In this document: positions 15,772 through 26,369 of the stretch, piece after piece
How positions within the stretch are numbered: position 1 is the first letter of the stretch
How the letters are laid out: the number at the start of each line of letters is the position of its first letter
Assembly (NCBI RefSeq): GCF_023898865.1
Contig: NZ_JAGSOV010000004.1
Location: forward strand, 1 to 40,794
Length of the DNA: 40,794 bases
Direction of reading: 5' to 3'
Origin: Pseudonocardia humida
GTDB lineage: Bacteria; Actinomycetota; Actinomycetes; Mycobacteriales; Pseudonocardiaceae
Notes under the pieces: generated by a model
The model's database searches: none
Told to the model about the DNA's origin: nothing
What the model saw: the letters and a program-made list of their open reading frames with translations, nothing else
Translations under genes and position numbers: made by a program

Positions 15772-16863
15772 ATGAGCTGGGACGCTCCCCGCCCGGCCGG
15801 TCGCCGCGGCATCGCCGCGGTCGCGCTGGCCGTCTCGCTCGCCGCGTGCAGCCAGGCCGCGCCGACACCCGACGCGGCCGCCGCCCTGGCCGCCGACAGC
15901 CCGATCATCGCCTTCCTGATGCCCGACCAGGCCTCCACCCGCTACGAGCGCTACGACTACCCGCTCTTCCAGAGCCGGGTCGACAACCTGTGCGTGCGCT
16001 GCGACGTCATCTACAGCAACGCCGAGGCCAGCGCGGACAAGCAGCGGGAGCAGGCCATGGCCGCGCTGGACCGGGGCGCGGGCGTGCTGGTCATCTCCGC
16101 GGTGGACCCCGCGGTCGCCGCCGACATCGTCCGCCAGGCCCACGACCGCGGCACCAAGGTGGTCGCCTACGACCGCCCGATCGTCGACGAGCCTGCCGAC
16201 CGCTACATCTCCTACGACAACGAGGCCATCGGCAGGCTGATCACCGAGTCGCTGCTCGACCGGCTGGAGGGCGCACCGGCGGGCGGCGGGCTGCTCCAGG
16301 TCAACGGCGCCCCCGAGGACGCGGCGGCCGACCTGGTCCAGCAGGGCATCGCCGCGGCGCTGGAGGACAGCGCGATCCCCGTGCTGGCCAGCTACGACAC
16401 CCCCGGTTGGGACCCCGACAAGGCCGAGGCGTGGGTGCGCGAGCAGATCGACCGGTTCGGGCCGCAGATCATCGGCGTGATCGCCGGCAACGACGGCACG
16501 GCGGGCGGCGCGGCGGCGGCGTTCCGGGCGGCCGGGGTCAGCCCCGTCCCGCCGATCACCGGCAACGACTCCGAGCTGGCCGCGGCCCAGCGCATCCTGC
16601 AGGGCCAGCAGTTCAACACCATCTCCAAGCCGATCAAGATGGTGGCCGAGGGCGCGGCCGCGACGGCGGTGCAGATCGTCAACGGTGGTGAGCCGCGGGC
16701 CGGGGAGATGCTGTTCGGCACCCCGACCGAGCTCTACGAGCCGACGATCGTCACGGCCGCCAACCTGCGCTCGGCGCTCATCGACACCGGGGAGCTGGAG
16801 CTGGGCACCGTGTGCACCCCGGAGCTGCTCGACGCCTGCGAGCGGGCCGGCATCGAGAGGTAG
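15772..16863 (+). CDS. Sugar ABC transporter substrate-binding lipoprotein (orphan)
   Basis: This is a 363-aa periplasmic-binding-protein type 1 family member, XylF/ChvE-like. It has an N-terminal signal with lipobox LAAC (Cys26). SPIIAFLMPDQASTRYERYD follows, then LVISAVDPAVAADIV, TKVVAYDRPIVDEPADRYISYDN, VIAGNDGTAGGAAAAF and TGNDSELAAAQRIL, the standard two-lobe sugar-binding pattern. GGAGGA precedes the ATG by 5 nt. A -10-like TAACCT is at 15718-15723. No permease or ATPase gene is adjacent, so it is an orphan component that may feed a transporter encoded elsewhere or act as a sensor. Pentoses such as xylose are the nearest guess. Confidence 0.87.
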   Translation: MSWDAPRPAGRRGIAAVALAVSLAACSQAAPTPDAAAALAADSPIIAFLMPDQASTRYERYDYPLFQSRVDNLCVRCDVIYSNAEASADKQREQAMAALDRGAGVLVISAVDPAVAADIVRQAHDRGTKVVAYDRPIVDEPADRYISYDNEAIGRLITESLLDRLEGAPAGGGLLQVNGAPEDAAADLVQQGIAAALEDSAIPVLASYDTPGWDPDKAEAWVREQIDRFGPQIIGVIAGNDGTAGGAAAAFRAAGVSPVPPITGNDSELAAAQRILQGQQFNTISKPIKMVAEGAAATAVQIVNGGEPRAGEMLFGTPTELYEPTIVTAANLRSALIDTGELELGTVCTPELLDACERAGIER

Positions 16864-16870
16864 GGCCGGG

Positions 16871-17725
16871 TCAGCGGTGGTGGTAGGTGGGCGCGCTGCG
16901 CCCGCGGTAGCTGGCCATCGCCTCGGCGGCGTCGGCGGTGGCGCTGGTCAGCACCTGCTGGCGGTTCTCCATCTCGACCGCGGCGTCGAACGAGGGGATC
17001 TCCAGCGACAGCCACATGCCCTGCTTGGTCAGCGCCAGCGACAGCGGCGGCGCGGCCAGCAGGTCCGCGACCGTGCGGTCGACGCGGGTGGCCAGCTCCG
17101 CGCCGGGCACCACGTCGGCGAGCAGCCCGATGCGCAGCGCCTCCGCGGCGTCGAACCGGCGGGCGGTGAGCATCAGCTCGTGCGCCCGCCCGGCCCCGAC
17201 CAGCCGCGGCAGCATCCAGGACACGCCGATGTCGCAGCCGGTCACCCCGATCCGGATGAACGACGAGGCGAAGATGGCCTCCGCGGCCGCGATGCGCACG
17301 TCCGCCGCGCACACCAGGGCCAGCCCCCCACCCGCGGCCGGGCCGTTGACCTGGGCGACGACCACCTGCGGCATCCGCCGGATGCGCTGCACGAGCGCGG
17401 CGATGTCGCGCTGGGTGCCCAGCGTGCGGTGGATCCGGCCGGGGTCGACGGCGGCGTTGGGCGGGTCGCCGTAGCCGTTGAGGTCCAGGCCCGCGCAGAA
17501 CCCGCGCCCGGCGCCGGTGAGCACCACGACCCGGCAGCGCGGGTCGCGCTCGGCGTCGGCCAGTGCCTCGTGCAGCTGCCGCACGAGCTCGTCGTTCATC
17601 GCGTTGAGCCGCTCGGGGCGGCGCAGCTCGATGCGGCGCACCTCCGGGCTCGGCCGGGAGACCCCGACCACCTCCTCCACCGTCGGGGGTGGCGTCGTCG
17701 GTGTCGTCGTCGGTGGCGTCCTCAC
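16871..17725 (-). CDS. Crotonase-family protein A (both catalytic Glu missing)
   Basis: This 284-aa enoyl-CoA hydratase/isomerase-superfamily protein has the oxyanion-hole segments GRGFCAGLDL and NGPAAGGGLALV. Where hydratases carry Glu in GGGxEL it has Ala, and where they carry Glu in QPEI it has Phe (FASSFIRIGV). Simple hydration by the two-Glu mechanism is therefore unlikely; an isomerase, hydrolase or dehalogenase-like reaction is possible. The GTG start at 17725 overlaps the upstream crotonase stop (GTGA). It is the last gene of the six-gene acyl-CoA operon and converges on the sugar-binding gene 7 nt away. Confidence 0.88.
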   Translation of the reverse strand: MRTPPTTTPTTPPPTVEEVVGVSRPSPEVRRIELRRPERLNAMNDELVRQLHEALADAERDPRCRVVVLTGAGRGFCAGLDLNGYGDPPNAAVDPGRIHRTLGTQRDIAALVQRIRRMPQVVVAQVNGPAAGGGLALVCAADVRIAAAEAIFASSFIRIGVTGCDIGVSWMLPRLVGAGRAHELMLTARRFDAAEALRIGLLADVVPGAELATRVDRTVADLLAAPPLSLALTKQGMWLSLEIPSFDAAVEMENRQQVLTSATADAAEAMASYRGRSAPTYHHR

Positions 17726-18498
17726 TGCGTCCCCTCCGCGATCCGGCTGCGGTTGCGGGCCAGCACCGCGAGCCTGCGGGCCTCCAGGCCCGCCACGTCG
17801 GTGGTGTGCGCGCCGGCGATGCCGCGCTCGACCTCCAGCGCCGCGCCCACCCCACCGCCCTCCACGTACATCCGCTTGATCGGCGCCATGACCTCGCCGG
17901 GCACCTCGGCCGCCGCAGCGGCCAGCGCGACCGCCCGCGCGCGCACCTCCTCGTGCGCCACGACCTCGGTGACCAGGCCGATCCGCGCGGCCAGCTCGGC
18001 CGGGACCGGGTCGCCGGTCATCGACATCCGCCGCGCCCAGCCCTGGCCCACCAGCGCGGGCAGCCGGGCGGTCATCCCGCCGCCGGGCAGCACGCCCACC
18101 CTGGCGTGGGTGTCGGCGAACACCGCCCGCTCGGAGGCGACCAGGAAGTCGCAGCCCAGCGCCACTTCCAGGCCGCCGGTGAAGGCGGCCCCGTTGATCG
18201 CCCCGACCACCGGCTTGCGCATCCGCCCGACCTGGCCGATGCAGTCCTCGCGGCGGTAGCGCGCGAAGTAGGCGGCGCCCTCGGCGGCGGCCTGCTTGAG
18301 GTCGACCCCGGCGCAGAACGCCGGGTCGGTGCCGGTCAGCACCACGGCCCGGACGTCCGGGGCGTCGTCGGCGGCGAGCAGCGCCGCGTACAGGGCGCTG
18401 ATGAGCTCGCCGCTGAGCGCGTTGCGGGCGCCGGGGCGGTTGAGGGTGAGCACCCGCACCGCCCCGACGTCCGCCACGAGCAGGACGCGCTCGCTCAC
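17722..18498 (-). CDS. Crotonase-family protein B (one catalytic Glu)
   Basis: This 258-aa enoyl-CoA hydratase/isomerase-type protein has DPAFCAGVDLK and NGAAFTGGLEVALGCD. The first Glu (GGLEVA) is present, but the usual second Glu position reads FADTHARVGV, so only one of the two acid/base residues is kept. PGGGMTARLPALVG follows. The GTG start at 18498 overlaps the upstream stop as GTGA, and its own stop overlaps crotonase A. Tight coupling of three paralogs suggests equal amounts and possibly a hetero-oligomer or successive steps on one substrate. Exact reaction unknown. Confidence 0.88.
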   Translation of the reverse strand: MSERVLLVADVGAVRVLTLNRPGARNALSGELISALYAALLAADDAPDVRAVVLTGTDPAFCAGVDLKQAAAEGAAYFARYRREDCIGQVGRMRKPVVGAINGAAFTGGLEVALGCDFLVASERAVFADTHARVGVLPGGGMTARLPALVGQGWARRMSMTGDPVPAELAARIGLVTEVVAHEEVRARAVALAAAAAEVPGEVMAPIKRMYVEGGGVGAALEVERGIAGAHTTDVAGLEARRLAVLARNRSRIAEGTQ

Positions 18499-19388
18499 CG
18501 CGATCTCGGGCCCTCGACCGGGGTGAACTCCTCCTCGCGCCACCAGGGGAAGAAGTCGGGCATGTCGGTGGACACCCGGTTCGGGTAGCGCGGCTGGCGC
18601 TTCTCCAGGAAGGAGGTGACCCCCTCCTCGGCGTCCTCGGACTTGCCGCGGGCCTCCACCGCCCGCGAGTCGAGCTCGTGGGCGGCCATCGGGCCGTCGG
18701 CGCCGAGCATCTTCCACATCATGTGCCGGGTGAGCGCGACCGACACCGGCGCGGTGTTGTCGGCGATCTCCCGGGCGAGCGCGTGCGCCGCGGGCAGCAG
18801 CTCGTCGGGCTCGTGCAGGGAGCGCACCAGCCCACCCGCCAGCGCCTCCTGGGCGTCGAACACGCGGCCGGTCGTGGCCCACTCCAGCGCCCGGCTGATC
18901 CCGACCAGGCGCGGCAGGAACCAGCTCGACGCGGCCTCGGGCACGATCCCGCGGCGGGCGAAGACGAACCCGAAGCGGGCCGCGGTGGAGGCCAGCCGCA
19001 CGTCGGCGGGCAGGGTCATGGTGACGCCCACGCCGACCGCCGGGCCGTTGAACGCCACGATCACCGGCTTGAGCGAGGCGTAGACCCGCAGCGACACCAG
19101 GCCGCCGCCGTCGCGGCGCGGGGCGTCCTCGGGGTAGTCGAAGGTGGAGCCGCCGCCGGAGAGGTCCGCGCCCGCGCAGAAGCCCCGACCCGCACCGGTG
19201 ATCACGATCGCCCGGACCCGGTCGTCGGCGTCGGTCCGGTCGAAGGCGTCGATGATCTCACCGGCCATCCGACCCGTGAACGCGTTGAGCCGGTCGGGCC
19301 GGTTCAGCGTCAGGGTCGCGACGCCGTCGGCGACGTCGAGGACGATCTGCTCGTAGTCCGGTCCCGCACCGGTCGGCGACTCCCCCAC
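18495..19388 (-). CDS. Crotonase-family protein C (FARRGIVPEA type)
   Basis: This 297-aa crotonase has GRGFCAGADLSGGG and NGPAVGVGVTMTLPADVRL, then RFGFVFARRGIVPEAASSWFLPRLVG. The GGGxE and QPEI glutamates are replaced by Thr and Phe, while a Glu occurs in the VPEA segment, as in a known actinobacterial subfamily. A C-terminal tail (RQPRYPNRVSTDMPDFFPWW) extends beyond the basic fold. The GTG start at 19388 is 1 nt from the SDR stop. It is fourth in the operon order thiolase, flavoprotein, SDR, crotonase C, B, A. The substrate is presumably a ring-derived or branched acyl-CoA, by inference. Confidence 0.88.
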   Translation of the reverse strand: MGESPTGAGPDYEQIVLDVADGVATLTLNRPDRLNAFTGRMAGEIIDAFDRTDADDRVRAIVITGAGRGFCAGADLSGGGSTFDYPEDAPRRDGGGLVSLRVYASLKPVIVAFNGPAVGVGVTMTLPADVRLASTAARFGFVFARRGIVPEAASSWFLPRLVGISRALEWATTGRVFDAQEALAGGLVRSLHEPDELLPAAHALAREIADNTAPVSVALTRHMMWKMLGADGPMAAHELDSRAVEARGKSEDAEEGVTSFLEKRQPRYPNRVSTDMPDFFPWWREEEFTPVEGPRSR

Positions 19389-19389
19389 G

Positions 19390-20151
19390 TCAGGCCTTCG
19401 GTCCGCCGGCGGCGTAGATGACCTGCCCGGACACGAACCCGGACTCCTCGGAGACCAGGTACGACACCAGTGCGGCGATGTCCTCCGGCTGGCCGACCCG
19501 CCCGACCGGGATGGTCTTGGCCGCGCCCTCGATGAACGCCTCGAACGGCACGCCCACCCGCTCGGCGGTCGCCTTGGTCATCTCGGTCTGGATGAAGCCG
19601 GGGGCGATGGCGTTGGCGGTGACGCCGAACTTGCCGAGCTCGATGGCCAGGGTCTTGGTCAGGCCCTGCAGACCGGCCTTGGCCGTGGAGTAGTTGGCCT
19701 GGCCGCGGTTGCCCAGCGCCGAGACGCTCGACAGGCTCACGATCCGGCCGAACTTCGCCTCCACCATGTACTTCTGCACCGCGCGGGAGAGCAGGAACGC
19801 GCCCTTGAGGTGCACGCCCATGACCGTGTCCCAGTCGGCGTCGGTCATCTTGAACAGCATGTTGTCGCGGGTGACGCCGGCGTTGTTGACCAGCACGGTG
19901 GGTGCGCCCAGCTCGGCGGCCACGCGCTCGACCGCGGCCTGCACCGCGTCGGCGTCGGACACGTCGGCGGCGACGGCGAGCGCCTTGCCGCCGTTCGCGG
20001 TGATCTGCTCGGCGGTGCCCTTGGCCCCGGCCTCGTCCAGGTCCAGCACGCCGACGGCCAGCCCGTCGGCGGCCAGCCGCAGAGCGGTCGCGGCCCCGAT
20101 CCCGCGCGCGCCCCCGGTGACGATGGCGACGCGGCTCGTCGCAGTGGTCAT
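19390..20151 (-). CDS. FabG-like 3-oxoacyl/3-hydroxyacyl-CoA SDR
   Basis: This 253-aa classical SDR has TGGARGIG at residues 12-19, an acidic VLDLDE stretch after strand 2 (NAD preference), VNNAGVTRDNMLFKM, catalytic Ser in LSSVSALGNRGQANYSTAKAG with Y154 and K158, PGFIQTEMT and VIYAAGG at the end. It is highly FabG-like and, inside a beta-oxidation-type operon, more probably oxidises 3-hydroxyacyl-CoA than works in synthesis. GAGGAGA precedes the ATG. It lies 67 nt after the start-distal neighbour (flavoprotein) and 1 nt before crotonase C. Confidence 0.92.
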   Translation of the reverse strand: MTTATSRVAIVTGGARGIGAATALRLAADGLAVGVLDLDEAGAKGTAEQITANGGKALAVAADVSDADAVQAAVERVAAELGAPTVLVNNAGVTRDNMLFKMTDADWDTVMGVHLKGAFLLSRAVQKYMVEAKFGRIVSLSSVSALGNRGQANYSTAKAGLQGLTKTLAIELGKFGVTANAIAPGFIQTEMTKATAERVGVPFEAFIEGAAKTIPVGRVGQPEDIAALVSYLVSEESGFVSGQVIYAAGGPKA

Positions 20152-20218
20152 GCGTTCTCTCCTCGTTCGGTTCGTGCGGTAATGGGGCCCGTGCGGACGG
20201 GCCCGGTCAGCCGCTCGA

Positions 20219-22449
<2,231 letters not shown>

Positions 22450-22581
22450 GGTCCGCGCCCCTCTCCCGACTCCCGCTCCGCCTGCCTCACCGTACGTCCG
22501 ATTCCGTGCCCTGAATAGTGTGAGGTGGGGCATCGCCCAGCAGCTCGGTGCGTCCCGGCGGGGGCTGTACGGGACGCCGTT

Positions 22582-22650
22582 GTGCGGCCCGCACCGACCC
22601 ACCCGATCGCGTCGTTCCCGGCCGCCGGCGGTGGGAGCGGTCCCTAAACT
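22582..22650 (+). promoter_or_regulatory. Divergent promoter region of thiolase operon and FadR1
   Basis: A -10-like TAAACT at 22645-22650 would start transcription about 27 nt before the FadR1 ATG; no clear -35 is seen. Upstream is a 6-1-6 inverted repeat GTGCGG-C-CCGCAC (22582-22594), a possible GntR operator controlling both directions. Confidence 0.4.
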
Positions 22651-22683
22651 GGGCCCCACCCCCACCCGCCGAGGAGATGGCCC

Positions 22684-24162
22684 ATGTCGGCAGCAGGCGT
22701 CGACACCGGTCCCCCGGTCCGGTGGTCCGCCCCGCCGCCGTGCGTGCCGCCCGGCACGCTGGCCGCCCACGTCGCCCGCGGCATCGAGGCCGAGGTGCTG
22801 CGCCGGGGCTGGCCCGTGGGCGCCTCGCTGGGCTCGGAGCCCCAGCTGCGCGAGCGGTTCGGGGTCAGCCGCGCCGTGCTCCGCGAGGCCGTGCGGCTGG
22901 TCGAGCACCACCAGGTCGCCCGCATGCGCCGCGGCCCCAGCGGCGGGCTGTTCGTCACCGCGCCCGACGCCGGACCCGCCACCGGGGCCACGGTCATCTA
23001 CCTGGAGTACGTCGGCACCACCGTCTCCGACCTGCTGCACGCCCGGTCGCTGGTCGAACCGCTGGCCGTCGCGCTCGCCGCCGGACGGGCCGACGAGCAC
23101 GGCCTCGACCGCGCCCGCACCGCGCTCGACGCCGAGCGCGCCGACGCCCCCGCGCCGCAGGCGTGCGACCGGCTGCACGTGCTGCTGGCGCAGCTGTCGG
23201 GCAACCCGGTGCTGGAGCTGTTCGTCGACGTGCTGACCCGCCTCACCAGCCGCTACGCGCACGAGGCGACACGCACCGGACGCACCGCAGGCCCGGCGGA
23301 GGCACTGCGACGGCGGGGCTCGGTGGTCGCCGCGGTCGCCGACGGCGACGGCGAGCGCGCCGCCACCCTGATGCGCGAGCACCTCGCCGCCGAGGCGGCC
23401 TGGTTCGCGGAGCACCGCCCGCCGGGCGCCGTCCGCCCGCCGCTGCGCCCCGGCCCGCCCGAGCCGTCGGCCGCGGGCCGGGCGAAGCTGGCCGAGGTGC
23501 TGGCCACCCGCATCCGCACGGACATCGCCGTGCGCGGCTGGCCGCTGGGCACGGTGCTGGGCTCCGAGGCCGACCTGCTCAACCACTACCGCATCAGCCG
23601 CGCCGTCCTGCGCGAGGCCGTCCGGCTCCTCGAACACCACGCCGTCGCCCGCATGCGCAGAGGACCCGGCGGCGGACTCGTCGTCACCCGCCCCGACCCG
23701 CAGGCCAGCATCGCCACCATGGCCCTGCACCTGGAGTACCGCAAGGTCACCCGCGACGACCTGCGCGTCGCCCGCGACGCCGTCGAGCTGGGGGTCCTCG
23801 ACCTGGCGCTGGCCGAACGCGCCCGGCGTCCGCTCGACCCGGACACCGTCGCCGGGCTGCGCGCGGCCGCCGCCCACGTCACCGACGGCCCGATCGGCGA
23901 CGCCACCCGGGCCGACCCGTTCCACACCGAGCTCGCCGAGCTGGCGGGCAACCCGGTGCTGGCGCTGTTCCTGCGGGTGCTCACCGAGCTGTTCCGCGCG
24001 CACACCTCCGCCCAGGAGCGCCCACCGCCGGTCGACGAGGTCGCCGCCGAGGTGCGCGCGGTCCACGAGCGGATCCTGCAGGCCGTGCTCGACGGCGACG
24101 CCGCGGCGGCCCGCCGGCGCATGCGCCGCCACCTCGACGCCCTCTCTCCCTGGTGGGACTGA
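22684..24162 (+). CDS. Double FadR-type GntR regulator 1
   Basis: This 492-aa protein contains two complete FadR-like units in tandem. Unit 1: winged HTH at about residues 25-92 (SEPQLRERFGVSRAVLREAV, MRRGPSGGLFV), then a helical FCD domain to ~240. Unit 2: winged HTH at about 265-340 (SEADLLNHYRISRAVLREAV, MRRGPGGGLVV), then FCD to the end (FHTELAELAGNPVLALF, MRRHLDALSPWW). Normal FadR proteins are ~240 aa and dimerise, so this is an intramolecular pseudo-dimer. GAGGAG lies 8 nt before the ATG. It is divergent from the thiolase operon, so an acyl-CoA-responsive repressor of that operon is likely. No frameshift is seen between the halves. Confidence 0.9.
   Translation: MSAAGVDTGPPVRWSAPPPCVPPGTLAAHVARGIEAEVLRRGWPVGASLGSEPQLRERFGVSRAVLREAVRLVEHHQVARMRRGPSGGLFVTAPDAGPATGATVIYLEYVGTTVSDLLHARSLVEPLAVALAAGRADEHGLDRARTALDAERADAPAPQACDRLHVLLAQLSGNPVLELFVDVLTRLTSRYAHEATRTGRTAGPAEALRRRGSVVAAVADGDGERAATLMREHLAAEAAWFAEHRPPGAVRPPLRPGPPEPSAAGRAKLAEVLATRIRTDIAVRGWPLGTVLGSEADLLNHYRISRAVLREAVRLLEHHAVARMRRGPGGGLVVTRPDPQASIATMALHLEYRKVTRDDLRVARDAVELGVLDLALAERARRPLDPDTVAGLRAAAAHVTDGPIGDATRADPFHTELAELAGNPVLALFLRVLTELFRAHTSAQERPPPVDEVAAEVRAVHERILQAVLDGDAAAARRRMRRHLDALSPWWD
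22852..23044 (+). repeat. Paralogous repeat, first HTH region of FadR1
   Basis: This segment matches 24522-24714 in FadR2 with long runs of identical bases (for example CTGGTCGAGCACCACCAGGT). It encodes the first winged HTH and the start of FCD1. Conservation is much higher than in the FCD interiors, which fits gene duplication with purifying selection or gene conversion. Confidence 0.75.
23587..23799 (+). repeat. Paralogous repeat, second HTH region of FadR1
   Basis: This segment is nearly identical to 25284-25496 in FadR2, differing at about a dozen positions by eye. It covers the recognition helix, the wing and the linker to FCD2 (CAGGCCAGCATCGCCACCAT is shared). Synonymous positions are largely conserved too, which suggests recent conversion. 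Confidence 0.8.
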
Positions 24163-24228
24163 GCGCCCTGTCGCGACTCGCCGCCGCCGCGAGACCGGCA
24201 GCGCGGTGGGCGAGGCCGGGGCAGCGCG

Positions 24229-24234
24229 TACAGT
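24229..24234 (+). promoter_or_regulatory. -10-like element for FadR2
   Basis: TACAGT lies 78 nt before the FadR2 ATG in the 149-nt gap after FadR1. No clear -35 is visible. It suggests the second regulator can be transcribed separately. Confidence 0.35.
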
Positions 24235-24311
24235 GACCTCTTCACGCGACCTCTCCGCGGGTGGGCTGTGCGCGGACCGCGTACCGGTAGCAGTGAGGAG
24301 AGCAGGCCGCC

Positions 24312-25847
24312 ATGGCGACACCCGGGATCGACCTGCCGCCGGGTGAGGCGCGTCCGACCGGCCCGCCCGGCGCGGGGGGCGTCGTCGCCGTCGAGCCCGC
24401 GCCGGTCGAGGCGACCGGCACCGGCAAGCTGGCCTCCCAGGTCGCCCGGGGCATCGAGGCCGAGGTCGTGCGCCGCGGCTGGCCGGTCGGGCTGTCGTTG
24501 GGCTCGGAGATGGACCTGCGCGAGCGGTTCGGGGTGAGCCGGTCGGTGCTGCGCGAGGCCGTGCGGCTGGTCGAGCACCACCAGGTCGCCCGCATGCGCC
24601 GCGGCCCCAACGGCGGGCTGTTCGTCACCGCCCCGGACACCGGCCCGGCCACCCGGGCCATGGTCATCTACCTGGAGTACGTCGGCACCACCGTCTCCGA
24701 CCTGCTGCAGGCCAGGGTGCTGCTGGAGCCGCTGGCCGCCGGGCTGGCCGCCGAGCGGATCACCGAGGAGGGGATCGACCGGCTGCGCGCGGCGCTGGCC
24801 GCCGAGGTCGACCGGCTCGACGAGCCCGGCATCCGCTCGCAGGACGCGCTGCACGTGCTGCTGGCCGAGCTGTCGGGCAACCCCGTGCTGCGGCTGTTCG
24901 TCGACGTGCTCACCCGGCTCACCACGCGCTACGCGCACACGTCGCAGCGCACCCCGAAGACCAGGGTCCGCGCGGCCAAGGTCGACTCCCACACCGAGCA
25001 CTCCGCGGTCGCCGCCGCGGTGATCGCCGGCGAGGGCGCGCGGGCGCAGACCCGGCTCACCCGCCACCTGCAGGCGGTCGCGGCGTGGATCGCGGAGAAC
25101 CGGGTGCGCCGCGTGCCCCGCGGACCGGCCGCGCCGGGAACGGCCGAGCCGGCGACGGGGCCGGTGGAAGGGCCCCGGGCCAAGCTGGCCGAGGTGGTCG
25201 CCGCCCGCATCCAGGACGAGATCGCCCAGCAGGGCTGGCCGGTCGGCGCCGTGCTCGGCTCCGAGGCCGACCTGCTCGCCCGCTACCGCATCAGCCGCGC
25301 CGTCCTGCGCGAGGCCGTCCGGCTGCTCGAGCACCACGCCGTCGCCCGCATGCGCCGCGGCCCCGGCGGCGGACTCGTCGTCACCCGCCCCGACCCGCAG
25401 GCCAGCATCGCCACCATGGCGCTGCACCTGGAGTACCGCAAGGTCACCCGCGACGACCTGCGCGTCGTGCGCGACGCCGTCGAGCTCGGGGTGCTGGCGG
25501 CCGTGGTCGACCGGCACACCGACCCCGAGGTCGGCCGCCGCCTCTCCGCCGCGGTCCGCTGGCCCTCCGAGGGCCCCGCCGACGACCCGGCCAAGCCCGA
25601 CGCCTTCCACACCGAGCTGGCCGAGCTGTCGGGGAACCCCGTCCTCGCGCTGTTCCTGCGGATCATCACCGAGCTGTTCCGCAGGCACACCGCCGTCCAG
25701 GACGAGCCGCCGCCCGGCGACGAGGCCGCGGGCGAGGTGGAGAAGTTCCACCAGCGGATCCTCGACGCGATCCTGGCCGGCGACACCGGCCTGGCCCGCC
25801 ACCGGATGCGCCGCCACCTCGAGGCCGTCACGTCCTGGTGGCACTGA
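24312..25847 (+). CDS. Double FadR-type GntR regulator 2
   Basis: This 511-aa paralog of the preceding gene has the same layout. An N-terminal Pro/Ala-rich leader (about 38 aa) precedes winged HTH 1 (FGVSRSVLREAV near residue 73), FCD 1 (SGNPVLRLFVDVL), winged HTH 2 (YRISRAVLREAV near 325) and FCD 2 (FHTELAELSGNPVLALFLR, MRRHLEAVTSWWH). GAGGAG lies about 11 nt before the ATG. The two genes are 149 nt apart and co-oriented. FCD interiors differ more than the HTHs, so the two may read different effectors at similar DNA sites. A covalent double regulator recalls the double-TetR protein Mce3R in architecture only; function is inferred. Confidence 0.9.
   Translation: MATPGIDLPPGEARPTGPPGAGGVVAVEPAPVEATGTGKLASQVARGIEAEVVRRGWPVGLSLGSEMDLRERFGVSRSVLREAVRLVEHHQVARMRRGPNGGLFVTAPDTGPATRAMVIYLEYVGTTVSDLLQARVLLEPLAAGLAAERITEEGIDRLRAALAAEVDRLDEPGIRSQDALHVLLAELSGNPVLRLFVDVLTRLTTRYAHTSQRTPKTRVRAAKVDSHTEHSAVAAAVIAGEGARAQTRLTRHLQAVAAWIAENRVRRVPRGPAAPGTAEPATGPVEGPRAKLAEVVAARIQDEIAQQGWPVGAVLGSEADLLARYRISRAVLREAVRLLEHHAVARMRRGPGGGLVVTRPDPQASIATMALHLEYRKVTRDDLRVVRDAVELGVLAAVVDRHTDPEVGRRLSAAVRWPSEGPADDPAKPDAFHTELAELSGNPVLALFLRIITELFRRHTAVQDEPPPGDEAAGEVEKFHQRILDAILAGDTGLARHRMRRHLEAVTSWWH
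25284..25496 (+). repeat. Paralogous repeat, second HTH region of FadR2
   Basis: This is the partner of 23587-23799; see that entry. Differences are mostly single synonymous changes, plus AGAGGA versus CGCGGC in the wing codons. Confidence 0.8.
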
Positions 25848-26369
25848 GCCCACCCGCGCCGGGGGCGGGCAGACCCGCGCTTGCCAGCAGCCACCACGGC
25901 CGTTCTGGTCACAGAAGTCCCCAATCCGTCGCATTTCGGTGACCACTGTCGGTCTACAACGGGCTGACCGGAGACGCAGGATCCGTCGCACGATTTCGAC
26001 TCGCCGGCGCGCGCATCCGTGCATCAATTCTGCGATTCGTTGCATCGGCATCGCAGATCGCGACCGGTCAATCACACCGAGCCGATCGGTCGCTCCCCTT
26101 CACCTCACACGGACCGGCCACACTTCGTCCACTTCAGAGCGCCGGAGCAGCGAGGCACGTACCCCTGACGCCCACTCCGGTACTCGCGGGTACTCGCCGG
26201 ACGTATTGCCAAACGCACGCGCCGTAACCATTTCTCGGACTACGGAACCAATCGTCGCTCCAGGGCGATCGTTCGTCGCCTGATTCCTGGAAATCGCCGG
26301 GAAATGGAACGGCCGAGCGCGGCGCACCGTTGACGAAGCACCCCGACCGGCCGACGGTGAAGGAAGAAC
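25848..26369. other. Gene-poor, lower-GC intergenic region, 522 nt
   Basis: Base composition drops visibly compared with flanking genes from about 25910. I find no convincing gene. There are short direct repeats: ATCCGTCGCA followed by ATTTCG at 25924 and again at 25981 (57 bp apart), and GTACTCGCGG/GTACTCGCCGG in tandem at 26180-26200. It precedes the TIR-STAND gene and may mark a boundary of acquired DNA. Confidence 0.5.
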
